Below, piece after piece: positions 13,603-26,299 of a stretch of DNA of 64,000 bases (position 1 is its first letter; every line of letters begins with the position of its first letter). The translations under genes were made by a program, and so were the position numbers. The notes under the pieces are model-generated. The model was not told the origin of the DNA. It was given only the letters and a program-made list of their open reading frames with translations, and did not search any database. Source of the stretch: Arbacia lixula (taxonomy: Eukaryota; Echinodermata; Echinoidea; Arbacioida; Arbaciidae); the NCBI GenBank assembly GCA_963669155.1, contig OZ022581.1:745157-809156 (forward strand), given 5' to 3'.

Positions 13603-13850
13603 TTTTTTGTCCATGATCTTTATTCTGATTCCATAATAGTACAAATTAAATTCATACAATCAGTTTAAATATATTAACACAAATTAAACAAAACAATCAT
13701 GCAAATTATATAAATATGCATTTGTAAGTAAAAATTAATTACAATAAAATAGCTGAAAATATCAAATATAATTACTCAATTGACATAATCATGTAACGAT
13801 GTTTAATCAAATAAACTGAACGAATAGCTTCCGGAATCAAGTTTTAAATA

Positions 13851-13878
13851 AACACACACACACACACCCACACACACA

Positions 13879-13925
<47 letters not shown>

Positions 13926-14051
13926 ACACACATACACACACACACACACACACGCACACACATACACACACAGACACACACGCACACGCACACATACACA
14001 CACAGACACACACGCACACATACACACGCACACATACACACACACGCGCAC
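13851..14051. repeat. Compound (CA)n microsatellite
   Basis: About 200 nt of CA with recurring CACACATA, CACACGCA and CACAGA variants, ending in a T run. Confidence 0.95.
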
Positions 14052-14136
14052 ATTTTTTTTTTAACCTCGCGGCTGCTGATGGTCGATTTCTTGTTGTACT
14101 GGCTAAGACGCGATGCTTCAGCTGCAATTCGTTCAT

Positions 14137-14139
<3 letters not shown>

Positions 14140-14191
<52 letters not shown>

Positions 14192-14194
14192 CAC
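14140..14194. repeat. (CA)n microsatellite
   Basis: About 55 nt of CA, only 90 bp from the compound CA tract at 13851-14051. The two could have come from one locus split by an insertion. Confidence 0.9.
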
Positions 14195-14651
14195 CCTCAT
14201 CCACGCCTTCCCAACTAGCAACATCCAAGACATCGGTGATGAATCAGTTTTAAATCAATGAACTTTTGAACAACGGTAAAACTACCATCATAAAACATGT
14301 TTCGGGGACGGTCACGTGACAGTATTTCGAGTTCACTATAGGCATTTGTGTGCATATGACCACGAGCAGAATTATGAAAAGAAATGTTCGTTTCGTGTGT
14401 TGATACGTCCTCTAGAATTTGTTTATACCATCATAATTAGAAAAAAATATCATTTCAGAAAGTTACTTTAAATGGGTGTTAATTATTTTCACATTTCATG
14501 CGAATACAATGTAATTTGTGCCGTCTTAAGTATATGAAGTGGGCCTGCGTGTAGACATGGACTTGTGTTGGACATCACAATCCTAGCGACTTAATCCGAT
14601 CAAATGATTTTAGGGACAGTTTCGTTAGTTTTTTTGATAAGATAAGGATAT

Positions 14652-14878
14652 ACTGAAGTGTGACGTCATTTGAGCATTATTGTCATGACAACTAGCTCTA
14701 AACAATACGGGTAGAACAGGCAGCGGTGATCACAGCGCGGACTGTATAATTGGGAATGCAGGACACTAGCCCGATAGATAATATCAGACAGCTAAACCTC
14801 TCACTGGAATGAGTTTGTTTAAAGCCAATTGTCTTGAAAACATGTTCATATGACGACACCACTTCGGTACTCTATAAT
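14652..14878. mobile_element. 230-bp MITE, copy A
   Basis: The left end reads GAAGTGTGACGTCATTTGAGC. The right end read in reverse is CCGAAGTGGTGTCGTCATATG, so the termini are inverted repeats of about 40 bp, imperfect. The body shares GCAGCGGTGATCACAGC and ACACTAGCC with copy B at 16147-16376. There is no coding capacity. Confidence 0.65.
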
Positions 14879-16146
14879 ATAGAAAACGAGGAAATAACTC
14901 CATCTTCATGTTGAATTTGAAAAGAAAGCTGAGCTTGCATGAGAAGGAGACTTCTTTTCATGTCGTATTCCAATGACACAGCGCTAGTTTGTTCCGCTCA
15001 ACCTTTATAGGCGCATTACAGGGAATTAAATCCGAATGCACATAACTTCTTACTTGCTCGTCGAAATACTTTTCAAGTTTTAACTCAAATTTAGCTTAAA
15101 AACGGACATTTCTGCTTTTAATTGACTAGCATGTTAACCCTATATAGAGAGGAACATCCATTTATAACTGTTTTTTTTTTTAATCATGTCATTCCAGTCC
15201 GTGGGCCTTTCTCAGCAGGCCTACATTAACAACAAGACGATATTTCGAAAAAAACAGGTAATCCGTCTGGCCTATAACCATGATTAAATTTCGATCATCA
15301 ATACGTTGGTATTTTTCAAGCTACTAATTTCATTTTACAATGGAAGCAAACATTTCAATACAGATCCGTTGCAAAATGTCATCTCGTCTTTCTAGGACAT
15401 GGATAAGCTGGAATGCAGGAACGGAAGAAACGGCCATTCATGATCGGAACTACAATAACCACCGGAGAAATACCCCCATGATATCAAACATGTGGAGCAT
15501 ATTCGAAGGAGATCAGTCAACTTCATAGGAGTGAACGAAATCAGACCGATTATCCCACGACCCTTTTTAAAATGAGCAACTCCGATCTCGTAAATCCTCC
15601 GACATGGAGGGCGTTTTAGTATGTGTCTCAAGCATAACACCACTTAGCCCCATTTTACACGTTATATCACTTTATGTAGGTCTACACGCACGTCATCCTT
15701 CGTCAGATATAGACCTGAAATATTCACGTCAATGGATTTGCGCATTGAGGTATATATTAACGAACATACTAATACTAAATTTCGTTCACTTACATCACAG
15801 TGATCTGTGATTTATTTATACTAGCTGTTAAAAAAATTCCTTTTGACACTTATGAGACAAGTGTCTACCCTCAAGGTATTTTCTGCAAGTTGATTGATAG
15901 ATGTAATGCACAATGGATAGTGAGTTCTGAATTTTAAACATGTATCTGAAACACACGTTTTTTAGGTACAAAATTGTCCAAAAGTGAAAAATATCACTGA
16001 ATATCATCAAGGATTATTTAACCGTAACGATGATGTGTATGAAATGTCGCAAGCAGTGCTTCACGAACCTTTTCGGGAAAAATTAAAAAAAGCTATAATT
16101 GTTCACATTTAAATCGCCACGCCCATGATCTACATTCATGTAGAAC

Positions 16147-16376
16147 ACCGAAGTATGACGTCATTCGAGCATTATCGTCAAGACAACAGGTTGTAAACTA
16201 TGCAGGTAGAGCAAGCAGCGGTGATCACAGCGGGGACTCTTAATACATGTATTGGGAATGCCGACATTAGCCTGATTGACAATACATGTATTGGACCGGT
16301 AAACCACTCACTGAAGTGATTTTGTTTAGAGCCAGTTGTCTTGACAACATGCTCACGTGACGACACCACTTCGGTA
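16147..16376. mobile_element. 230-bp MITE, copy B
   Basis: The left end reads CCGAAGTATGACGTCATTCG and runs on to GTCAAGACAAC. The right end in reverse reads CCGAAGTGGTGTCGTCACGTG and runs on to GTCAAGACAAC, so the inverted termini are about 45 bp. It is clearly related to copy A, only about 1.3 kb away. Both ends contain a TGACGTCA-like or GTCGTCA core. Confidence 0.7.
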
Positions 16377-16762
16377 CTCTATACTGTATTACAGCGGCTA
16401 GCGGCGCATATCACAAGCACTGATCACATTGCCGCCGACAATCATTGACCTCTGTTTGGACAGTTCGGAGCGGAGAATTATGATGTGCTGTCTCGGTCTA
16501 GGTTTAGGACAACTCACACAAAACCTACTCGAATTGTTAAAATCAATATAAATCCGCTCAAAGTCAGTTTACAGTTCTAACATTGTGAAAGAAGAGTATT
16601 TTTCCATTCTCTGCTTTTTTTTTTGTGGCTATTCTGTCTTTACTAATGCACTTTAGTATGCCACTTAGTATGCCACATATATAATGCAGGTACGAGTTTT
16701 TTGTTGGCAGAAAGTGACCTAGAAATCACTTTTTTGGACGAATTAAACTGCAAAATTTTGGT

Positions 16763-16788
16763 CTAGGGTTAGGGTTAGGTTTAGGGTT
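16763..16788 (+). repeat. Short interstitial telomere-like repeat
   Basis: The run TAGGGTTAGGGTTAGG is followed by TTTAGGGTTG, about four degenerate TTAGGG units. TTAGGG is the usual telomere repeat of deuterostomes. This is too short to imply a telomere. Confidence 0.5.
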
Positions 16789-18287
16789 GTATGTCATAAT
16801 ATTAGTGCGTAATCGCACTAATCGTAATGGAAATCGTAATGGAAAATGAATTTCCATATATGTATCTTTAAATGGACCAAATAAATAAATACAAAAAAAA
16901 AGTACCTAAGTGCATTAGCGCCCTTTTAAGACAGACCTACTTACTGAACTCTACAGTCTACACGCCCGTATCACATGGTCAATCACCGTCACGAGACAAA
17001 CATAAACTACACCCTTAACGAACAGACCAGACAGACACACAGACACACACACAAACCATACCACAAAGAGGTTGTCTGTACGCCTAAATCATACAGAATA
17101 CTTCTAAACTCAAACACAACAAATTTGATAACTAAGTTATCTGTCGTTTTCATCCTTCACGCAATTGTATTTTTCTTTTACAAACTTCCTCTTCTGCAAT
17201 CCGTTTTTTTTTTGTGACATTTCTTGAGTTCCAAGGACCCTTTTCCTCAAAGCAAATTGGATCGAGGTTTAAGTCAGGACAAAAAGCACAATAAGTCACG
17301 AAAGGGTGTCCCTTTTTGTAACAAAAAAATACAATTTTGAAAAAAAAATCACGGAAAATGGAAGTAGATATTATATCAGAACTTCCCTCCCAAAAATAGA
17401 ACTGGAAAGTGACTGCAGCGAAATTATATCGATCACTAAATTTTGAGGTTTTTGGCGGGCTGTCCGAAACGTGAAGCTTAGAGACCAGAGACCACTGTGC
17501 GCCATAAAGTCCGCTTGGTCCGATCCACAGTGCATGCGTTCAATGGGAGCAATGCCCGATGACAGGGACAATACAATTGTGAATGTAGACTAGGATCGAT
17601 ACGTTTCAAACTGAAAAAAGAACAGTTTTATACTTTTCATGAAAATGTCCGTGAAACTCTGTTAGCGTCATACATGTTATTGTTAGGGTATACTGGATTC
17701 ATGCTGAGTTTCATGATTTGTGTAAATGGGCTAATCTGTCTAAAAGATGAGCTGAATGTCCTAGTAACACAGAGTATGTTCAGAAAGATTAAAAAGAGAT
17801 ATGTTTTATTTGTATAGTATCAGTTAAACCTGCTCAGTACCACTCAAACCTAGCCCTGTATCAATGACTACGCAGTTTACTGCCCATGGGACTGAGAAGG
17901 TTAATGACTAGTTTGCCACAGCAACATCTCACACACTTACACATTCAATGCAAAGACACCATCAAAGAAAATATATTTGTTAGTTTCACTGAGATTTTCT
18001 GTTGAAATTTTTATTGGCGGCATAATTATTTCCACTGCCACTGATCCGACACAGACTTCCATCATAAGACACATTATAACATGTAACCTTACACAAATAC
18101 AAATACTTCATAATTCATCTCCATAATACACTAATACATGTATGTACACAAGTACTCGGTGTACTGTGGGATAACAATGTCATTCTGTTTATCATCTGTT
18201 GTGTATGTGTATGTGACAATACAAGTCAGGTTTCAAACAAACTATTGTTGCTCTTATCTGACCATGAAAGTCATCATTTTTATCCTT

Positions 18288-18520
18288 CAAGGGATACTTC
18301 ATCCTGAAATTACGTTGGTTTGAATAAAAGCAGAAACATGAAGGAAAAATCTGTCCATTGTCCACAACATATGGGAGAACATCTCACAAAATCAAAAATT
18401 TAAAAGATCATAACTTTCTTATCTTTTGATTGATTTTCGTCAAACCTTCACTAATAGTTTCTTTCATCATTCCGCTTTTAATGAAATAAACTTTATTTCA
18501 GGGTGAACTATCCCCTTTAA
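18288..18520. mobile_element. TTAA-type MITE, short copy
   Basis: The left end AAGGGATACTTCATCCTGAAAT and the right end, in reverse TTAAAGGGGATAGTTCACCC, form inverted termini around a 230-bp body. The internal string ATAAAAGCAGAAACATGAA is shared with the longer copy at 24888-25375. Elements ending GGGATAGTTCACCC beside TTAA occur in several animal genomes; assignment to a TTAA-target superfamily (piggyBac or Kolobok type) is inferred. Confidence 0.6.
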
Positions 18521-19245
18521 CATACCAGGCTTGTCCTTAACAGTGGCCCAATGGCAAATGGACACCTGAAACCCTGTTGGGCCATCTAAAACTCTTGAAT
18601 CTGTCCCCGGCTGGCCAACAAAAAAAATGGCCTTCACACATACTAGTGAAGGAAACAAATTAATATTGTGGCCACCAGAAAGTCCATTTGGCCATCTGGA
18701 TCTCAGGTTCAAGTGGCCATGCTGGCCATTTTAAAGAAAGTGACCCCTGCATAGCAAGATGAAGTAAATCTCTATGGTCTTGACCGCTGTTGGTAGTGGT
18801 AGCAATTAAGAGAACCATTAGGAAGACTGTTGCAATAAATGTAAAAATATATCAATCACAGCATTTACTGGAGCATTTGCAAATATTAGGTAAGAATAAT
18901 TTCTAACTTCGCCGGAGAACATGTTCAAAGTTCCGGGGGCATGTCCATAAAAGTTTACTAGCCTCTTTAGTAAATAAAAATGCATGCAGCTGAATGCAAG
19001 TTAGCAACTAACTTGGCTTAGGAATATTTCAAGAATTATCGCCCCTATTTTTCCCCCAAGATACTGTCATAAATTCCACTGTGCTTTGGGATGACATCAG
19101 TGTCAAGTTCGTGAAATCCTATACAACCATACCACTGGCTTATCATAGATGCAAATTCTCACTTGCTAGGAGTATATTTGGCAGATAATGTGCATTAGAA
19201 ATGAACATTATCAACACAGTTAAAACAGTTATTAACACATATTAC

Positions 19246-19432
19246 CATTATTGAAAAGTGTTGGCATGCCAAAGAGGATTCAATTTTTGCCAAATGTATT
19301 TTTGCCAAGCTGTCCCACTGCTTGTCACAACCTAGTCCTTCCTCATATATTTCCTTCATGATGTTTATATAAATTGACACCTCCTGTGCCAGGTTGTGGT
19401 AAAATAAATCTGTATGTGATCTGTATGTGGTG
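19246..19432 (-). CDS. Possible coding exon, unrecognised
   Basis: A minus-strand segment lies between an acceptor-like CTTATGACAG (19442-19433) and a donor-like ATG|GTAATA (19246/19245). One frame is open across all 187 nt: one base, then 62 codons. The translation includes YRSHTDLFYHNLAQEV, SIYINIMKEIYEEGLG and WDSLAKIHLAKIESS, a plausible helical composition. No family was recognised and no phase-matched neighbouring exon was found. It lies downstream of BOLA3 on the same strand and could instead be chance or part of that transcript's untranslated end. Confidence 0.25.
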
Positions 19433-19552
19433 CTGTCATAAGAAGACAAAGGGTCGCAATGCGGAGGAAATGATCTAGATATGCAAAATACTGTACACGT
19501 ACTTCTAGCAGACAAGGAAATCGTTCTTCTCATATATCAACCAACACAGAGA

Positions 19553-19553
19553 T

Positions 19554-19615
<62 letters not shown>

Positions 19616-19788
19616 GGGGGGGGGGGGGGAGAGGGAGGGAAAGAGAGGGAGGGAAAGAAAGAGATGGATAGAGAGAGAGAGAGAGAGAGGGGGGGGGGAG
19701 GGAGGGAAAGAAATAAATGGATAGAGAGGGAGAGAGAGAGAGAGAGAGGGGGGGGGAGGGAAACAGAGAGATGGATAAAGAGAGAGAG

Positions 19789-19845
<57 letters not shown>

Positions 19846-19973
19846 GAGATGGAGGGAAAGAGAGGGAGGGAAAGAGAGAGATGGAGGAGAGAGAGAGAAA
19901 TGGAGAGAGAGAGAGAGGGGGGGGGGGGAGGGGGTAGAGAGAGAGAGGGGGGGGGGGGAAGGGATGGAGATGA
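19553..19973. repeat. (GA)n/(G)n purine tract
   Basis: About 420 bp of nearly pure purine on the plus strand, with GA runs, several G runs of 8-12 nt and recurring GAGATGGATAGAGAG blocks. It lies about 130 bp past the BOLA3 stop codon on that gene's downstream side and may be in its 3' untranslated region. Confidence 0.9.
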
Positions 19974-20106
19974 GGGATCAGGAAAGTGATTAATATAATC
20001 AACCAACACTTACAATCATCTATGTGGTAATACTACATGAATCTTCAGAGCTGGCAATGTCCACATGCTCAAATCAGGAGATTTCTCAATCATAATTCCC
20101 CTTATG

Positions 20107-20178
20107 TCAGCTTGAATCTTCTGGAACCGTTGTGGATATTCGGAGTCCATGCATCTCTTTTACCTCTTCTGATAATGC
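20107..20178 (-). CDS. BOLA3: BolA-like protein 3, exon 4 (C terminus)
   Basis: The exon follows the acceptor TCCCCTAG (20186-20179), starts in phase 0 and has 23 codons plus a TGA stop. It encodes ALSEEVKEMHGLRISTTVP and a short EDSS tail. The block E-E-(I/V)-K-E-M-H-G-L-R-I is the C-terminal signature of BOLA3; His98 is the invariant BolA histidine that contributes to metal or cluster binding with a monothiol glutaredoxin. It joins the exon at 25730-25818 in phase 0 (…MVNK then ALSEE…), matching the human order MVNQ-ALKEE. The intron is 5.55 kb. Confidence 0.92.
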   Translation of the reverse strand, partial: ALSEEVKEMHGLRISTTVPEDSS

Positions 20179-21357
20179 CTAGGGGATTGAAAGAAGAACG
20201 AAAGAGAAGGAGAGAGGGTGGGTCAATAAGAGGGATTGGTAATTCATCAAGAAATTATACAACATATTAAGCCCAACAATATTATGTGCCAGTATCGATT
20301 TCAGGACAAAAAGCAGGGGAGGGAGAGATTAAGAGAGGGGAGGGGTGAGAGGGAGAGACAGGGAGAAGGCAAGGGAGGGAGGGAAGGGCTAAAGGTGGAG
20401 AGCAAGGGAGGGAGAGAGGCAGATAGAGGGAGATAGGAATAAGGAAGGCTAAGTCATGGGAGAATGAGAGGATGGAAAGCAGAGGGTGAAAGTGGGTCAA
20501 GGAAGAAATGGGTGCACTAGAGCCAAAGATGTGGAAGGAGAGGAAAAAACTAAGTAACAACAGGAGAAGAAGCATAAGAATAGTCAAATAGAGGGAGGTA
20601 TGAGAAAAGAAGAAAAAACAGAAGATTTATGAAAATGAGTAAGCAATACAGACAGAATGTGTGCATTAATAGATTCTCTGTATACACCAGATCCCCCATC
20701 AATTTATATTGACAATTATGCTTCAAACCTAATATCCTATATTTGAAAGAAGTACAGGAAATGGGATATGTGCATTCAATACATACACCACAATGAATTA
20801 CCCTTCTGCACATTGATACATTATTACTATACTATAGTACTGTATCCATCTAAAATACTCATTAAAATTCCTGTTGAAACTTTTGTATCGTTTTCACAAT
20901 ACACGCACACACTATCGCATTATGCATGATGATATGTTTGAGACGAATATGACAAGTTTATTTTACAGCTTACACACGCATTCTGTATGGAAAGTATCAA
21001 GCAAAACAGAAGACAACAATGTGAACATTTTCATTTCATGACACAATGTCTGGTTTAAGAGTGGTTTAGTTTGCATTCATGATGAATATCAAAGTGTTTT
21101 AGCTGGGAGACCCCAGTGATATCACGACTCATTCTCTGTTCTACTCAAAATATTGGTTCATGATCCAAATGTTGAGTTACACTTATACATAGTACACAAA
21201 CAAGGATTCCTGTGCTTAAAATCTCATTGGATTTGATGTAAAATGTCAGCACTGTTGACAGTACATTTTCATAAGCATTTCACTGTAATTACATTATTCA
21301 TTCTAATAGTTTAGTTGATTTGTTTATAAATGTCTTATCAGGATAGAGTGTGGAAAC

Positions 21358-21421
<64 letters not shown>

Positions 21422-21458
21422 AAGAGAGAGAGAGATAGATAGAGAAAGAGAAAGAGAA

Positions 21459-21510
<52 letters not shown>

Positions 21511-21522
21511 AGAGAGAGAGAG
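21358..21522. repeat. (GA)n purine tract
   Basis: About 165 bp of GA with GAAA and GATA interruptions, inside BOLA3 intron 3 (TC on the transcribed sense strand). Confidence 0.9.
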
Positions 21523-22080
21523 GTGCATCTGCATCAGCCCAATTGATAAAATAGCTAGCTCTTTTCTCATCAAAGATATTGAAATGACATCTTCATCAGA
21601 TGATCAGAAAAGGAAAGAAAAAAATTGTATGATTTTGCCTGCCGACCGTAATGCTGAGACATCAACTGAGATAACAGCAGTAAGAAAACAAGGCAGAAGG
21701 AATCCAGCAATATCACCATGACAACATGTCAAGCAGGGAAATAGGTGCTCAAAATAATGAGAGTAGGGGGCTTCTAAGAAATCAATAAAATCAATAAATC
21801 ACATTAATACTTTGGACTTTGAAGCCTATTAAGATACAATTGACTAGCTAATGCATTGAGAACCCAGGAAAGATATGAGATAGGTTGCCATGGCATTTTA
21901 TAGAATTCGTCGCAATTGATCAGGCTGATTGAAAGTCTTAACCATATCTACATGTATGGGATCAAATAGGGAAGTCCCCTATCTGTTACTAACACGGCTG
22001 TGTGCACATTGATAAAAGGACAATAGTAGGAGAACTGGTAAACATAAGACAGGGAAAAATGATAACAGGACAGGAGAGAA

Positions 22081-22084
22081 AGGC

Positions 22085-22138
<54 letters not shown>

Positions 22139-22250
22139 AGGAGAGAGGGGGGGAGAGCGGGGAGGTGGAGAGAGAGGAGAGAGAGAGAATAAGAGAGGGA
22201 GAGAGTGAGAGGGAGGGAGAGAAAGAGAGAGAGGGAGAGGGAGAGAGAGG
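22081..22250. repeat. (GA)n/(G)n purine tract
   Basis: About 170 bp of GA and GGGGG runs within BOLA3 intron 3, similar in texture to the tract at 19553-19973. Confidence 0.9.
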
Positions 22251-24887
22251 GTACATTTATTCCCTAATTAAGTTGGAACTTTCATTATAAGATGTAATAT
22301 AGTCAAGTTCACTATGTCTACATTAATAATTTCGTTCAAATTTTGGGTGATTTGCTGATCTATACATTTTTGGAAAAAGTAATGCCATTTTTTTTTTGGT
22401 AAGCTGGCATGGAGGCCATATTGAGGTTTCAAAATGGCCACCATAATCAACCTTTTTTGCCTGTATTTTACAATCTAAGCCACCTAGTTGATCATTTTGG
22501 AGTCTAAACCCTCATTTTCAGTACTGAGGCATTACATGGCAATACTTAGAAAACTTCAACATGATGTCATTATTGAATTTTCAAAATGGCCGCTATGAAT
22601 ATAATTTCTCAGGGCTTAAATAGCAGGTATGGGCAATTTCATGTATTCATGGACAAATTTCAAAATGTCAAATGTCTAGATGTATAATGCTACAGAGTTC
22701 AGTGTAAATTCATATTTTTTGGATATTGTACGTTTTGAGAGTGCTTTCATTTGCACCCATTTTAGTGTTCAAATCTTTGTTGTTGATAAGATATTGAATT
22801 ACACATGAAAATGAACATATCGGATTGGGACTTTAATAATACTTTAATTGCAATTTCATTGGTATTTAAATGTTAAGTTTAAAAAGGAAGTCATCTGACA
22901 TGAAAGAATACATAATATTTCTAGGTTTAAAACAGAAATACAATTGAATAGACTAAAAATTAATGAACAGCAAGGGTTTTTTGACCAACGGACAAAGTGT
23001 AATGTAAATGATTGTTTTTTTTGTTCTCTCAGTTGATACAGGACAGATTTTGTGAAACGAGAGCTATACAATTTGCATGACATCAGCAATGATATAGTTG
23101 GCACATTTTGTTTTAAATGCACCTCGTTTGAGGAAAATAATTTTGCAAAGATTTGTCATTTTTTCCATGTCCTCTTTAAGTAATGTAACTACCGGTAACA
23201 AAAATTTAGGTTATTGTAATCCCTAAAACCAATGTTTTTCATGACTTTGTTTTGATACTGTAATGTAGGTCTAACTTTCGGGTATTGACATAAAAAAATA
23301 AAGAAATTGATATCAGTGCATCTTCCTACAGCACCCAAATATATTGGGAAAGGTACCATAAAGTGAAACATAGCAAATAGTGGAATTGCCCATACATAAA
23401 TTCTATAGACATGCCAGGGCAACATATTGGCATGATATGAGCCAAGATACATGAACATTAAATGACAGCAATAATGGTTTTCAAAATGGCCCCAAGAATC
23501 ACGCCCCCTCCTCATATCCATACAATACATGCATGATTATGTAAATTAATGACAGACCCTAATTTGATGACTACATCTTCTTGATAACCTTAAAAAATTT
23601 TATCTTAATAGAATAAGTTTTTTTTTTTCAATTGAATTGCCCAGTTGCATAAAGGCCACCCTATTTTTCTTAACATCTATAGGGTTATTATATCTTACAA
23701 AGACTACGTCAATTTAAGTTTCTTACATTTCATTTGATACTTGACGAATATTTTGAGATTTATTAGTAACACTAGCAGTTATAATTTCTATTTGACTGTG
23801 CACAATAGCTATTTTTTCTATATAAAGATAACTCCATATATGATCATTATTACTAGTTAAATGGGATAACAAATTATGCATTGATACGAAGATGCTATCC
23901 AAGACAAGTCAAGTCAAATCAAGTAATTCCAAAAGGCCCAAAAGCAGTGCAAAAATACTTGAATTTGTCATAACCATGCTATTTTTAAATATTATTAGCA
24001 TTATCTTTTAACTAATAGCCTACCTACCCCCCCCCCCCCCCCCCCCCAGCTCCCTTGACATGCCACTGTTCTGGGTGGGAGTATTGAAGTCTATCATTGA
24101 TGTTTTCTTAAATGGTGCAGTACTGCCTATACATGTACAGTTTGTACATGTATCTTCCTATGGTGAAATACAATGTACCCCCTTACCCCCCCCCCCCCCC
24201 CCCATTTCTACTTCCACCTCTTAACCCGAACACTATGCCACTGCTCTAAATGTAAGAGATGTCTATATGGCAGCTGGCTCCTTGGAAATTAGGTAAAACC
24301 TACATACTTCAGTGGTGTAGAATTATTGAGGCAGGTTTTTAAACCAAAACCGTTGAATATGGCGAAAATCCAAGATGGCTCCCATAGTGGCTTCAGAAAA
24401 AAAGGCAACATGAATTTTTGGATTTGGCTAACTTCAAAGCTTTCAAAACTGTATAGTATTGAAAATCACCTAAAATTTTGAAGAAACATAAGCAACCCGA
24501 CTAATACATGTACTTTTTTATTCACACAGATAGAGGGCAGCATTTAACTTCATCCAATGAAACATACAGTAATTGCACTGACCTCAGCACAAACCGGTGT
24601 GCTGTCCAGGAGGTGATGAGCAACATTCATTACGTTATCAATACAATCTATTCAAAGTTAAAAAATAAATCTTCACTCTTCTAATGAGTGACTACAGGAA
24701 AAAACAAATTCACAGAGCTAGAACTAAGCAATGACACTCTGCGGTTGTTTTTCTGATATGTGGCAATCTAATGAGCAATAAATTATCTAAATGTTCTTGA
24801 TGAGGCACTTGAATGTAAATTCCACTGCAAATCGGAAGCGTGGTATCTCCCTTTTGCACACCTATACAGTTGTGTAAATCAAACTTA

Positions 24888-25375
24888 CAGGGATAGTTCA
24901 CCCTGAAGGAAAGCTGGTTAGAATAAAAGCAGAAACATGAAAGAAACATATAAAAGAAGGTTTGACGAAAATCCGTCAAAGGATAAGAAAGGTATAATCT
25001 TCTGAAATTTCAATTTTGTGACGTCATGTGCGACGTGCTCTCCCATATGTTGTGTACAATATAATTCCATAAATTGCTCTTTTTCTGTTTTTGAGAAAGG
25101 ATTTTTTTTTTTTCATACAGGTATTGTGTAAAAACGAATTTCTAATGATGTATCAAATGCAGAGGTTACAGGATGCATATCTTTATGTGAAATAGCACAT
25201 TTTCACAAAAATATGTGAGAGCACCTCGCACGAGAATCATAAAATCACATTTTATAAGATCATTTCTTTCTTATCCTTTGATGGATTTTAATCAAACCTT
25301 CAAGAGTATGTTTTTTTTTTCATGGGTCTGCTTTGATCAAAACCAACTTAATTTCATGGTGTTCTATCCTTTTAA
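24888..25375. mobile_element. TTAA-type MITE, long copy
   Basis: The left end ACAGGGATAGTTCACCCTGAA is matched, inverted and degenerate, by the right end (in reverse AAAAGGATAGAACACCATGAA). The segment between is about 490 bp. It shares ATAAAAGCAGAAACATGAA near the left end and a TTTCTTATC(C/T)TTTGAT…TT…TCAAACCTTCA block near the right with the copy at 18288-18520, but has about 250 bp of extra centre. Inserted in BOLA3 intron 3. Confidence 0.6.
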
Positions 25376-25729
25376 GAAGAAATAATGTTCTGGGACTTTC
25401 AGTGACTTTTTTTTTTTTTTTTGGGGGGGGGGGGGGGGGTTAATATTGACCTTTACATCTCATGTTGAGTTTTCTGTTGGGTTGTTGTAAAAAATTACTA
25501 TATATGCATACCCTTGCACTATTATTCAGATATATCCAAACTGATATTATGTGTTGAGCTAACTATAACATAGCATGTTTTTTAAGGGATTATTTAAATT
25601 CTATATCATTATCGAATTACATGTAATTGTAAAAATTACTTACAGTAACAAATTATGCATAAATCATATATTATGGGTTGCACAGCAAATAAAGAACCCA
25701 CAGCATTTGATATCTCTGTATAAACTGAC

Positions 25730-25818
25730 CTTATTAACCATCTTGTGTTGTTGTACTGTTCGCTTTCCTTTGAATTCCGCAGACTCCACATGAACTTGGT
25801 ACATAGCTCCGCAACCCC
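25730..25818 (-). CDS. BOLA3: BolA-like protein 3, exon 3 (central BolA fold)
   Basis: The acceptor TGAGCAG (25825-25819) and donor AATAAG|GTCAGT (25730/25729) bound 89 nt. The first two bases complete a Gly codon split with exon 2. It encodes GCGAMYQVHVESAEFKGKR followed by TVQQHKMVNK. This is the core BOLA3 block: the Gly-Cys-Gly loop, with Cys61 the cluster-ligand candidate, the beta-strand M-Y-x-(V/I)-x-(V/I)-E-S, then the R-T-V-Q-Q-H helix start. The Cys distinguishes the BOLA3 type from BOLA1. Confidence 0.95.
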
Positions 25819-26255
25819 CTGCTCAGTCAAAAAACAGAAAGGATGTGCAGGAAGAAGACAAGATAAATATTCAATTGACACACAAAGATCAACAAAGGGG
25901 GAAACGATAGAGAAAAAAATGGGGGGCAACAAAATACAATGTTTTTTGCAAGTGAGGAAAGAAAAGAGATGAAAAAAAGGAAAAAGAGAGAGCAGGTGAG
26001 AAGGAGTACTGGAAAAAGAAAAAGTTAATGGAAAAGAGAGACAGAGAGGGACAGAGTGAGAGAAAGAGCGGAAAAGGAAGGGGGAAAAGAAAGGATGGAA
26101 AGAGATAAAGAGAGAACATGAATAGATGGTAAAGCAAGGAAAGGCACATTGGAGAAACAGGAAGAATTGGAGAGAGGGAGTGAGAAATGTGAAGGAAAAA
26201 AAGAAAATTAGTGAGAAATTATATAAAAGTAAAAGAATGTAGTACAGATGGAGCT

Positions 26256-26258
<3 letters not shown>

Positions 26259-26298
<40 letters not shown>
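26259..26298. repeat. (GA)n microsatellite
   Basis: A 40-nt GA run in BOLA3 intron 2 at the end of a longer purine-rich stretch (25905-26260). Confidence 0.9.

Positions 26299-26299
<1 letters not shown>

Larger units (their letters stand above)
20179..25729 (-). other. BOLA3 intron 3
   Basis: A 5.55 kb intron with purine tracts (20300-20600, 21358-21522 and 22081-22250), C homopolymers near 24027 and 24187, and the longer TTAA-type MITE (24888-25375). Four phrases of the form TTCAAAATGGCC or CCAAGATGGC recur at 22429, 22578, 23471 and 24370. No exon of another gene was recognised. Confidence 0.6.
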
